Assembly (NCBI GenBank): GCA_003833135.1
Contig: QZLH01000499.1
Span: 55,166-74,625 of the forward strand
DNA from: Oehlia diaphana
Taxonomy: Eukaryota; Glomeromycota; Glomeromycetes; Glomerales; Glomeraceae
Reading direction: 5' to 3'
DNA length: 19,460 bases
In this document: positions 1-8,911 of the stretch, piece by piece
How the letters are laid out: each line of letters opens with the position of its first letter
How positions within the stretch are numbered: position 1 is the first letter of the stretch
The notes under the pieces: generated by a model
Told to the model about the DNA's origin: nothing
The model's database searches: none
What the model saw: only the letters and a program-made list of their open reading frames with translations
Program-made: the position numbers and the translations under genes

Positions 1-171
1 TACATGTAGTTAATATATTATTAGAATTAGTATTTGTAGTAATTTTAGAATGTAAATCAAATAAAATCATTTACTTTAATGTATGTAATATTTTATATCT
101 ATTTTATATTAAAAACTAATAAATTAATTGAAAAAATTTAAATTTATTTATAAATATTTTATGAACGAAAT

Positions 172-226
172 TTGTACAAAATTTGTACAAAATCTGTACA
201 AAATCTGTACATAATCTGTATAAAAT
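172..226. repeat. 11-bp tandem repeat with GTAC core
   Basis: Five consecutive 11-bp units are visible: two TTGTACAAAAT, then CTGTACAAAAT, CTGTACATAAT and CTGTATAAAAT. Each is centred on the palindrome GTAC. Divergence increases rightwards, and scattered GTAC-bearing degenerate copies continue to about 355, including forms that combine GTACGGAAT and ATTCCG. The block lies immediately downstream of the stop codon of the kinase-module gene. No protein-coding signal is seen in 1-360. A structural, regulatory or transposon-derived role is possible, but the sequence does not choose between them. Confidence 0.85.
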
Positions 227-360
227 TAGTATAATACGGAAATTGTACAAGTACGGAATATTTCATAATTTGGTACATATTCAGTACATTTTCATTCACT
301 AATTGTACGGAATTTGTACAGAATTCGTACAATAATATTTTCTGTACAAATTCCGGATTT

Positions 361-684
361 TCAATTTTTTACTGGGTCATCTTTCCTTAATTCTTTAATT
401 TCATCGAACTGATCATATGATATCCATTCAATTATAATATCATAATATTTATTAATTTCTAATTGCTTTTCCTGAATTAAACTATCAATTTTTTCACTTC
501 CACTGGTCCAATTTGTGAAATTTTTTTCTAAAGTATTTAATTGACATGGTTTACACCATTTATAATAATTATCTGTAAATTTTTTACCGCATTTATTACA
601 ATAAAATCCATCCGGAAATGATATAATATAATTTTTTGTATAAGGATTTTGAGATATTCCATATATTTTAAATTCATTATTAAC
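361..684 (-). repeat. Kinase N-lobe module 5 (exon 5), truncated
   Basis: This exon encodes residues 576-682: YGISQNPYTKNY, zinc ribbon CNKC...CKPC, FTNWTSG linker, IIEWISYDQFDEIKEL. The copy then diverges: the loop glycine is replaced by Arg (LRKDDP) and the frame ends at VKN-stop. Beta2, beta3 and helix C are missing. The divergence point adjoins the GTAC-rich sequence to the left, so the truncation may come from an insertion or rearrangement there. Confidence 0.75.
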
Positions 685-2783
685 CTAATAAAATAAAGAA
701 AATTTATTATTTTATTTTAAATATTTAATTAAATAAAATTAATACCTCATTTAGAAATCCATTAATATTTTGTGGGTTATATAATTTTAAATTGACTTTT
801 TTACTCGGTTTTCTTGAATATTCACGTTTATTTATGTCATATTGTAATGGACCATCCTTCCATATTGCTGAATATATCGTAGCAAATTCATCTTTTCCTA
901 ACTCTTTAATATCATCAAACTGATCATATGATATCCATTCGATTATAGTATCATAATAACTATTGATTTCTAATTGTTTCTCCTGAATTAAAGTATCAAT
1001 TTTTTCATTTCCACTGGTCCAATTTGTAAAATTTTTTTCTAGACATGATCTGCACCATTTATAATCATCATCTAGAAATTTTTTAATGCATTTATTACAA
1101 TAAAGTCCATTCGGAAATGACAATATATAATTTTTTGTATAAGGATTTTGAGATATTCCATATATTTTAAGTTCATTTTTAACCTAATAAAAAAAGAAAA
1201 TTTATTATTTATTTTAAATATTTAAATTAAATAAAAATTAATACCTTATTTAGAAATCCATTAATATTTTGTGAGTTAAATAATTTTAAATTGACTTTTT
1301 TACTCTGTTTTCTTGAGTATACACGTTCCTTTTTGTCATATTTTAATGGACCATCCTTCCATATTGCCGAATATATTGTAGAAAATTCATCTTTTCCTAA
1401 CTCTGTAATATCATCGAACTTATCATATGGTATCCATTCAATTATAATGTCATCATATCTATTAATTTCTAATTGCATTGCCTGAATTAAACTATCAATT
1501 TTTTCATTTCCACTGGTCCAATTTATAAAATTTTTTTTAAAATCATTTATCTGACATGATTTACACCATGAATCATAATAATCTGTAAATATTTTAACAC
1601 ATTTATTACAATAGACATTTCGAAGAACTAAAATGTCTTTTGTATCTGAATTTTGGGATATCCCATATATTTTAAGTCCATTATTATTAACCTAATAAAA
1701 TAAAGAAAATTTATTATTTTATTCCATATAAATAAATATAACTTAAGCGTATTATAATAAAATAATTTTGTTAATATACGTAAAATATTTAAGTTAAATA
1801 AGAGATTCATACCTCATTTAAAAATTCATTAGTAATATTTTGTGAGTTATATAATTTTAAATTGACTTTTGTACTCTGTTTTCTTGAATATTTACGTTCA
1901 TTTTTGTCATATTGTAATGGACCATCTTTCCATATTGCTGAATATATTGTAGAAAATTCATCTTTTCCTAACTCTTTAATATCATTTAACTTATCATATG
2001 ATATCCATTCAACTATAATATCATAATATTCATCGATTTCTAATTGTTTTCTCTGAATTAAACTATCGATTTTTTCATTTCCACTGGTCCAATTTGTGAA
2101 ATTTTTTTTAAAATCATTTATTTGACATGATTTACACCATACATCATAATAATTTTTAAATATTTTAACACATTTATTACAATAGATATTTCGAAGAACT
2201 AAAATGTAATCTTTTGTAGCTGAAATTTGGGATATCCCATATATATTAAGTTTATTATTATTAACCTAATAAAATAAAGAAAATTTATTATTTTATTCCA
2301 TATAGATGATTTCATTTAAAATATAACTTAGCGTATTATAATAAAAAAATTTGCTATTATACGTAAAATAATTAAGTTAAATAAAGAGATTCATACCTCA
2401 TTTAAAAATTCATTAGTAATATTTTGTGAGTTATATAATCTTAAATTGACTTTTGTATTCTGCTTTCTTGAATATTCACGTTCATTTTTGTCATATTGTA
2501 ATGGACTATCCTTCCATATTGCTGAATATATTGTAGAAAATTCATCTTTTCCCAACTCTTTAATATCATCGAGCTTATCATATGGTATCCATTCAATTAT
2601 AATATCATAATATTCGTCGATTTCTAATTGCTTTCCTTGAATTAAACTATCAATTTTTTCATTTCCACTGGTCCAATTTGTGAAATTTTTTCTTAGGTCA
2701 TTTATATGACATGATTTGCACCATCCCCATTGATAATTATATTCTCCACATCTATTACATTTGTAATCATAATCATATAACAT
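361..2783 (-). CDS. Tandem zinc-ribbon/kinase N-lobe array protein (682 aa, five modules, no catalytic lobe)
   Basis: I read five exons: 2783-2397, 2265-1813, 1691-1245, 1183-746 and 684-361. They are joined by GT-AG introns of 131, 121, 61 and 61 nt. All junctions are phase 0, the frame stays open, and it closes with TGA at 363-361. The ATG at 2783 is preceded by an in-frame TGA about 36 nt upstream. Each module has a CxxC...CxxC zinc ribbon (9/12/22/25 in module 1), the FTNWTSGNEKID linker, a degenerate glycine loop (LGKDEFSTIYSA), a beta3 VNLK-type lysine, and an FLNE helix-C motif. The next exon opens with beta4-beta5 (IYGISQ...TKDY) and then switches at the hinge to another zinc ribbon. 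No HRD, DFG or APE motif occurs. Module 1 has Arg at the beta3 Lys position (VNLRLYN), and module 5 stops after its glycine-loop start. Kinase activity is therefore not expected; scaffold, decoy or decaying gene are all possible. Exon structure is inferred by eye. Confidence 0.78.
746..1183 (-). repeat. Kinase N-lobe module 4 (exon 4)
   Basis: This exon encodes residues 430-575: YGISQNPYTKNY beta4-beta5, then SFPNGLYCNKC zinc ribbon with WCRSC, FTNWTSG linker, KDEFATIYSA glycine-loop region, VNLKLYN and FLNE. It is closest to module 5 in both the ribbon prefix and the flanking 61-nt intron. Confidence 0.78.
1245..1691 (-). repeat. Kinase N-lobe module 3 (exon 3)
   Basis: This exon encodes residues 281-429 with the same order: YGISQ beta4-beta5, zinc ribbon, FINWTSG linker, glycine-loop region, VNLKLFN lysine and FLNK at helix C. 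The helix-C Glu position reads NK instead of NE here. The donor is GTATTAA. Confidence 0.78.
1813..2265 (-). repeat. Kinase N-lobe module 2 (exon 2)
   Basis: This exon encodes residues 130-280. It starts after a TTATTAG acceptor with a beta4-beta5 segment (LNIYGISQ, TKDYILVL) and runs directly into RNIYCNKC, the first zinc-ribbon pair. The FTNWTSG linker, glycine-loop region, VNLKLYN lysine and FLNE follow. It has no internal ATG, so a start-codon-based ORF search misses it entirely. It is closest to module 3, sharing the LRN(I/V)YCNKCVKIF wording. Confidence 0.78.
2397..2783 (-). repeat. Kinase N-lobe module 1 (exon 1)
   Basis: This exon encodes residues 1-129: zinc ribbon C9/C12/C22/C25, FTNWTSG linker, beta1-beta3 and helix C, ending at NEFLNE before a GTATGA donor. 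It differs from the other copies in lacking the beta4-beta5 prefix, as expected for the first copy. It also has Arg instead of Lys in VNL(R/K)LYN. Confidence 0.8.
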
Positions 2784-4627
2784 TATAAAATTTTCAACGT
2801 TTGCAAAAATAAAGACTCAAGTTCAAGTTCCTTATTAAATTAACTGGCTGCATTTATGCTATTGTGCAGCGATCATCATGTCATGCATTTGTGTGACACT
2901 AAGGGAACGAATTAAATTTCAGTTTGATGAGTCAATCGTAGGTTCGGTATAAATTTAACCGAAGTCAATCTGGATCAACAAAGACCGACGGTCTTTTTGG
3001 ATCGCGATCTTCAAAAAACCGATCAATATCAGTATTATTTATAGATCTGTTATTATTAATTATTCTCACTTTTTTTAGGAAATAGTAGGAACGGGAGAGA
3101 CTTTTTAACTACAAGAAACGTTTACTAGAATAAAAAAAAAAAAAATTTATAAGACGGACCGATGGTCTTTTAGTCGGTCTTAAGTCTGTCCCAAAACGGT
3201 CCTACTGCGCTATAAATAATCTGGATCGTGGACCGTTAGTCGTCTGTTTGGGGATTAGGACAAGTGAGATTTGCTGATGAATCGGTCTTTTTGGATTACA
3301 ATTTAGATGTTCGTCTTTGACTTACTTCCACAAGAAAACAATAACAAAAAAAACAGGAAAGGATTGCGCTATAACTAAACTATGTGCATGACCGTCACAA
3401 AAGACACGCTTTATTACTAGTTATTTAGTAAGATTTTCCTTACGGGTCTAATGCAATAACTTTAATAGGTTTTTCTTGGTCGGATATTGATTTTCCCTTT
3501 CTTCTATTTTATATAACTTAATTAGTACTATAGCAGTTGTTTTGAAAGTTTACGTAAATTCAGTAAACATTTTCAATATTTATAAAAGGAAGTTGTAGTT
3601 CGTAGAATAAATTTAGTTTAAATTTTTAGATAGGTACATTGTTATATATATTGGTATTTTCACAGGTGTACATTTTGCAGCAAATAAATAATAAAATAAA
3701 GAAAATGACGTGATGAACAAAGAAGACCTCAGTCCTAAGACATTGGAAAATGCAAGAAAATTATAGATTAATTGGGAAAGAAATCATACGTATGACAGAA
3801 GTTATTCAAAAATATAATACGTTGAACGAAAATTTCACCAAAAGGAAGAGAATCGAGGAAAGGATTTAATTAGTGATAGCAAAAAGAGGTTACAAAGTAG
3901 TCCTAAGGATAAAGTTGTAAAGAAAAGGTGGAGAGTTGAAAAGAAATACTAAGGAAAGAGACAGACATAGATAAATATTTATAATACATTTATCTATTTT
4001 ATAATAAAATTCGTACGTAAAGCTTTATTTCTAACATTCCAGCTCAAACAAAAATTTACACTTGCATTGCTTGCATTGCAGAAGCTTGGCAAAAAATTAC
4101 TGAGAACGAAAGATCCTGAACAATACATTACAAATAAGCTACGAATATTTGTATTTGCACTTTAAAAAAAAAATTGATCCATATTTGATTAATATAGAAT
4201 ATTCCTAAATTTATAATCTCGGCCTAAATCTTGCAAACGAGTAGCGTAACGAGTAAATATTAAACTAATCGGAGATATCATATTTCGGATTTATTAATTG
4301 ATTAATTGTGTATCATACTTACCATTCCATTCCACACTATTCCCTTAAAAATATCAAAGCTAAATTGAGACGTTCTTTACTTATTTGATATTTAAAGAAT
4401 TAAATAAATTATATAAATGAAAATAATGTACACGATGACATTGTAAAAGTTCGGAAAAAATATTGGAAACAAGTCTGCTATTAGAGGTAACATAAAAAAG
4501 ACAGAGTTTATCTAATCATTTAGATCAGTAAACAAGACATTCGGATTTTTTATTTATTTTTTATTTTGATCTACCAATATCAATCGAAAAAATATATAAT
4601 ACTGTTTTAATTTTTTTTGAAAACCAA
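2784..4627. other. Intergenic region without a supported gene
   Basis: I see no convincing ORF on either strand. The left part carries the GACCGAYGGTC repeat described separately. A purine-rich stretch near 3700-3960 contains a plus-strand 39-codon ORF (ATG at 3750, stop at 3867) of charged, coiled-coil-like composition. It is too short and isolated to call. The region holds the 5' flank of the kinase-module gene and the 3' flank of the BTB-TLDc gene. Confidence 0.6.
2935..3310. repeat. Degenerate repeat with GACCGAYGGTC palindromes
   Basis: A palindrome AAAGACCG-A-CGGTCTTT lies at 2980-2996. GACC-GAT-GGTC lies at 3157-3167 inside a longer imperfect hairpin (TAAGAC...GTCTTA, about 3150-3182). 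A third diverged copy follows TCTGGATC near 3220, and TCGGTCTTTTTGGAT recurs at about 3282-3296. The phrase TCTGGATC precedes two of the copies. This looks like an old, fragmented repetitive element. The family is not identified. Confidence 0.5.
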
Positions 4628-6077
4628 TTATTTATAAACAACTTGAAATACTTCATAATCATCTATTTCAAAATATTCATTACTTTGTCTGATCGCTTTT
4701 TCATAATTTACATTAGAACATTGACCTTGTTTCTTTTTAAATAATAATTCAAAATCCGAACTTCCAGACCCAAAAATTGGACCATAATTTTGGCCATTAA
4801 AAATTGCACATTTATCATCAACAACCTTACTGAAAATAGAATTAACTAAATTATCCTTATCTAAAGAAAAAATAAAACTTTCTTTAGTTTCTCTATACTC
4901 TCTATTGGATTCCCAATTAAGTGGATTAAATCCTCCAAGGATCTCATTGGAATTTTTAACACGAGCAATAGTGACTGTAGGTCCTTCATTATCACAACGT
5001 TCATGAAATGTAGATTTGTTAAATCCATCTCTACTTCCGCGTACAAGTAAATTAAAATCATAAACAATTCCCTGTTTCTGTTGTTTCATAAATTTTATCC
5101 ATTTAGAGATAAGTTTAGCATCTTTTAAATTAATTATTTGAGAATCTATATTATTTACTAATTTATAGTCATTATTAAAGCAATAATATTCAATAATCTT
5201 AATATAAAACTTATCATCAAAAATGCTTTTAAATGGTTTGATTTTTTGAAAAAAATCCAAACGGCTAATTTTTTGAAAATTAATGAGGGAGATAAATGGT
5301 TGAATTAAGGTACCAAAAGTAGTAATACTATCAATAGTCCACATTGTGATGTCTGATGGTAATTCATTATTAGATTTTGCAATAACCCATTCCATAAGCT
5401 TATCCCAGACTTCAATTTGTTTTAAAGAATCGTTATTTTTAGTCAAGTATTCAATAAAATATTCTTGTTCGATTGTAACGAAATCATCTGCTCTCAGAAC
5501 TAGTGAAGGATTTTCTTGAAAAGATTCCTTACAAAATTGTGACAGTTTTACAAATTGTTCAAATTTATTTGTGGTGCATAAAATCAAATTAAAGTTTGAT
5601 TTTATTGGTTCTTTATCGATAAGAAGAAAATCTTCAATATAAGAACACAGTTCATCAAGGCATAATTCATCAGCAGCAATTAAAAGAGCTATATTTGTTT
5701 TAATATCATTATTTGCAAGTTCAAGTTTACCGCTATACATATACCTAAATTTATAATAAAACTAACTGTTATTAGCAATTAGTAATATAGATAATATATT
5801 TATTTTTCTTCAGTTATACTCACTTGATAAGAATTTCGAATACTTCTCCGGAGATATTTGGTTTTTGAAACCTAATAATATTACTTTCAATACTTATCCA
5901 ATAATTTAAAAATGCACTACGAAAATAAGGAGAATGAACTTTTAAAACAAAAGAATGTAAACGAAAAATTCTAGTATTTGGTTCTTCTCCAACTAATATT
6001 TCTGTATCGGAAAATTCACCAGTTTCAAGGATTTTGGCATATCCTTCAAATAATAAATTCGATAATTTCGTAGACAT
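4628..6077 (-). CDS. BTB-BACK-TLDc domain protein (456 aa), intact
   Basis: Two exons, 6077-5824 and 5744-4628, are separated by a 79-nt intron (GTGAGT...TTTAG, phase 2). They join to give 456 residues with the junction inside the Lys codon of EILIK-YMYSG. The BTB domain spans about 22-126 (FSDTEILVG, FRLHSFVLKVHSPYF, AADELCLDELCSYIEDFLL). A BACK-type helical region covers about 141-275 (VWDKLMEW, FFQKIKPFKSIFDDKFYIKI). TLDc covers about 300-456 (VRGSRDGF 317-324, ILGGFNP 353-359, ESFIFSL 373-379, FGSGSSDFEL 409-418, YEVFQVVY at the end). BTB-BACK proteins usually dimerise and recruit substrates to cullin-3 ligases; TLDc is associated with oxidative-stress protection and V-ATPase interaction. 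Whether this fungal fusion does either is inference. It is the only fully intact member of the local family. The ATG at 6077 matches the conserved N-terminus MST(K/E)LSNLL. Confidence 0.92.
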
Positions 6078-6599
6078 TAGAATAAAAAAATAAATAAATA
6101 AATTGAGTTATTATTTTTTCAAAAAAAAACAGAACTTATAATTCTTGACCAGCGCCGAAATCAACAACATTTACTAATAAAATTTGTGAAACCATTTCCA
6201 AATAAAGTTATATTATAAAAGATTTTTTAATTATTACATAAACGCCCGACTTTTGATTTTGACCCTAAATCTGGTAGATTGGGAATAAAGTGACAATCGT
6301 ATTCATTGTTTTTATGATCAGATGGCGCATCAACTTGGCAAACATCACATGTGATGCTCCATTTTTAGTTAAATGGTAATCATAAATCAGCTTGTGATAG
6401 TTTGGTCGTATTCATTTATTTCTGTCACAATCGATATATTCGTCACTCATAAAACTAGTACTACAGTATGAAGAGAAATAATCTTAAATTAATAGATTGA
6501 TAAATTAAATATATACAGTATATATGTAAAGTTGATTAATATTATACCGTATTTACAGTATTCGCCAAGTCAAATATATTGTGAATAAAATCACCTCAT

Positions 6600-6938
6600 C
6601 TAATCATAGAAAAAACTGGATGCTAAATTTAAATTTTTCTTATTCGGTAATTTCACAAAGTTTGCCCATAAAGTCTCGACTAAATGACCAATAACATTTG
6701 CAAAGTAACGTACACTCTTTTTTGATTGTGACCTACCAGAAAACTTTACTTGAGGAAAAAGAAATAATGACTTCACTAAAAGTAGTTGATGGTTATGTTT
6801 AATCATTAATTTAATTAATATCGATTTAAAATTAAAAAATTGACCCAAAACTATATAAAAGTACGTATTAATGTTTTTGTTTGAAAGTTGACCACACACT
6901 TCATAATCGGGCCGCATCCGACTAGATGTTAAGAACAC
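6600..6938 (-). other. Unassigned ORF, possible gene remnant
   Basis: There is an open minus frame of about 112 codons; the first ATG is internal, at the MRPDYEVCGQ segment. The text RPDY followed later by VIGHLVETLWANFVKL resembles phrases I associate with hypothetical fungal proteins containing a nuclease-like RPDY motif, but I cannot assign a family. An intron could remove the hydrophobic middle portion, yet no good donor and acceptor keep the frame. It is treated as a possible relic rather than a gene. Confidence 0.2.
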
Positions 6939-7215
6939 GATAAGTTTTATAAGTTTTATTCGAATATCAATTACGCATTTGAAACCTAATAATTCGAGAA
7001 TATTGTATAGTGAAAATTATTGGCCACACGAAAATCAAATAATTTCTACCTCTTTAAAAGGATTACGGTTCATATTATTATCTCTGGCAAATCTGGAGCA
7101 TATAATGTACGGTTCCGGTTCCAATCCTGAAAAGTTGTTAGCGATAAGGGAAAAGCTGTCTGAGTTGAAAGGGATTTATGATGAAGTTGCTGCTGATGAA
7201 ATGGAATGGGAGTAA
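6907..7215 (+). other. Unassigned plus-strand ORF without ATG
   Basis: The frame is open from about 6907 to a TAA ending at 7215, without any suitable early ATG. The second half (ANLEHIMYGSGSNPEKLLAI onwards, then a charged ELKGIYDEVAADEMEWE end) has the composition of real protein and a higher GC content than its surroundings. It could be a terminal exon or a remnant. No domain is recognised. Reading past the stop gives further short open stretches broken by stops up to about 7400, which favours a decayed gene. Confidence 0.25.
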
Positions 7216-7876
7216 CTCAATCGAGAAGCGGTGATTAATGTGAAAAAAAAGAATAATTTGGAGGCCACGGACGATCAGACATTTAAAGCGTGGGCGATGT
7301 AAACAAACAATTTTTTCCTTTTAAGTCAGAAAATCATCAGTTTAGCGGAAGGTAGCAAAATCTTACAAGAATATACCGGGATGAGAATCATTTGACTGAC
7401 GAACGAGAGATTGGAGAAAAAAGACCGATCTTAGAGTCACCGCAACCAAAAAGTTTGAAGAAAAGCGAGGAAAAGAAGAAGAAGCAGGGATAGAAAGAAG
7501 GGGAGATTGGCAATAGGGTTTTTGCATTTGTTAGTCAAGGTCACGTGATTTTCGCGTAAAAAATTTATTTACTGGCGGAAAATTTTATAAAAACGTAAAT
7601 GTTTGTATGTTAAATTACTAAATTTTTGTTTTTTGTAGGGCTAATAGAAATGCATTGTGGGGAGAAAGTCAGTGGTATTGTTGCTGGGATTGTGTTACAA
7701 CAATTTTGGTCTTATCGCGCATTTTCTCGCAAATATTTTTCTACAAATACGCTTAAATAGATAATCTCGTAGTTAGGTCCAGTTTTCTTTATTGGGTTCG
7801 GGTATATATAGTTGCATAGTATATAGTGTTAGAATAGTCCTTAGTATTAACGTCAGTTAATAAATCCATTATTGAT

Positions 7877-8074
7877 ATGGAGTTAGTAGATAGTAATTTA
7901 AAAATCGCTACGGCGGTTATAAATAAAGGGGTGCGAGTTACTAACAAAAAAAAAAGTACGGTTCTGTTAGAGCTTACGCCTCTGCGCAAAAAGTTAAATA
8001 TTTTATACATGCACATTTTTGTATTGTATTATTCACTTCGTGATGAATCCATAATCAATTCATGTACAATTTAA
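7877..8074 (+). other. Short unassigned ORF (65 codons)
   Basis: ATG at 7877 opens a 65-codon frame with a basic first half (NKGVRVTNKKKS, LRKKL) and a hydrophobic end. An opposing minus frame is also open here, so coding status is unclear. No family is recognised, and the ORF may be chance. Confidence 0.15.
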
Positions 8075-8911
8075 ATGAAACTCAATTTAAACAACGTAAA
8101 TTGTTAAAATTGTTTAAAATAAAATCCACATGCCAATTTTTTTTTTGTTTTTATTTGTGCAATTTAGAATTGCTCCCCACCAGCATGAACTTTTGAAGTA
8201 CACAACAACTAAATGAAAATATTCGGTAGGAGTTACTTTTTTTAATTAATTATTGATATCCCAACTTATAAATTTGATGGAAGAGTAAAAATAATATAAC
8301 AATTTTGACGTTAGTGATATTTGTATAAAGAAAGATAAATACATTTATTTTTATTGGATACATCAAAAAGAGAGACATAAAATGGTGGTATTCTCATGTC
8401 TCCAGAATAAAAAGTTTATTAGGGTATTTACGTATCAGGAACTTTTTTATGCTGAATTAATGGTTTAACGTTCTTGACATAAAAAAAAAAAAAATATTAG
8501 CAAATAATGAAAAAATATTTATATATTGTATAATTATGATGAATCTCGTCTAATTTAAAATAAATAAATATAAATGATAGAAAATCTATCATAATTTTTA
8601 ATTATTCTTAAATTTAATCTTGCGGCGCACTTGCCGGTGGAGTTATCTTTTAACGTAACAAAATTAAAAGTAAACAAGAAATGAGAAGAGAAATGCTACT
8701 CATCATGATGTAAAGTTAATTGTATGATTTTTCAAGTAATTTTATTCATTTATAGCGTCAATATCATAAATGTAATATAATGAATCTTTTATTAAAGTGA
8801 ATAAATAAACAAATTTACAATAAAGAAATAAGATTTTTGTAAAATTATCAAATTTAAATTACTTAAAAAAAAAAACTAGAAAACCAAATATAAATTGATA
8901 TATATACTATT

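Larger units (their letters stand above)
6078..8911. other. Intergenic region, mostly non-coding
   Basis: Besides the three weak ORFs listed separately, this stretch holds AT-rich spacer. There is a 14-bp perfect palindrome CATCACATGTGATG at 6343-6356, about 270 bp upstream of the BTB gene start. A TCACGTGA E-box lies at 7541-7548, and a strongly purine-rich segment at about 7440-7510. I see no recognisable domain, tRNA or transposase. Confidence 0.55.

Noticed and set aside
1291..1485. Plus-strand ORF over kinase module 3
   Set aside because: It is the antisense shadow of a strongly conserved minus-strand exon.
1628..1810. Minus-strand ORF of 60 codons
   Set aside because: It lies in intron 2 and the start of exon 3 in the wrong frame and is AT-driven low complexity.
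4861..5067. Minus ORF inside the intact BTB-TLDc gene
   Set aside because: Alternative-frame shadow of the TLDc coding exon; the equivalent shadow recurs at 9139-9348 in the paralogue.
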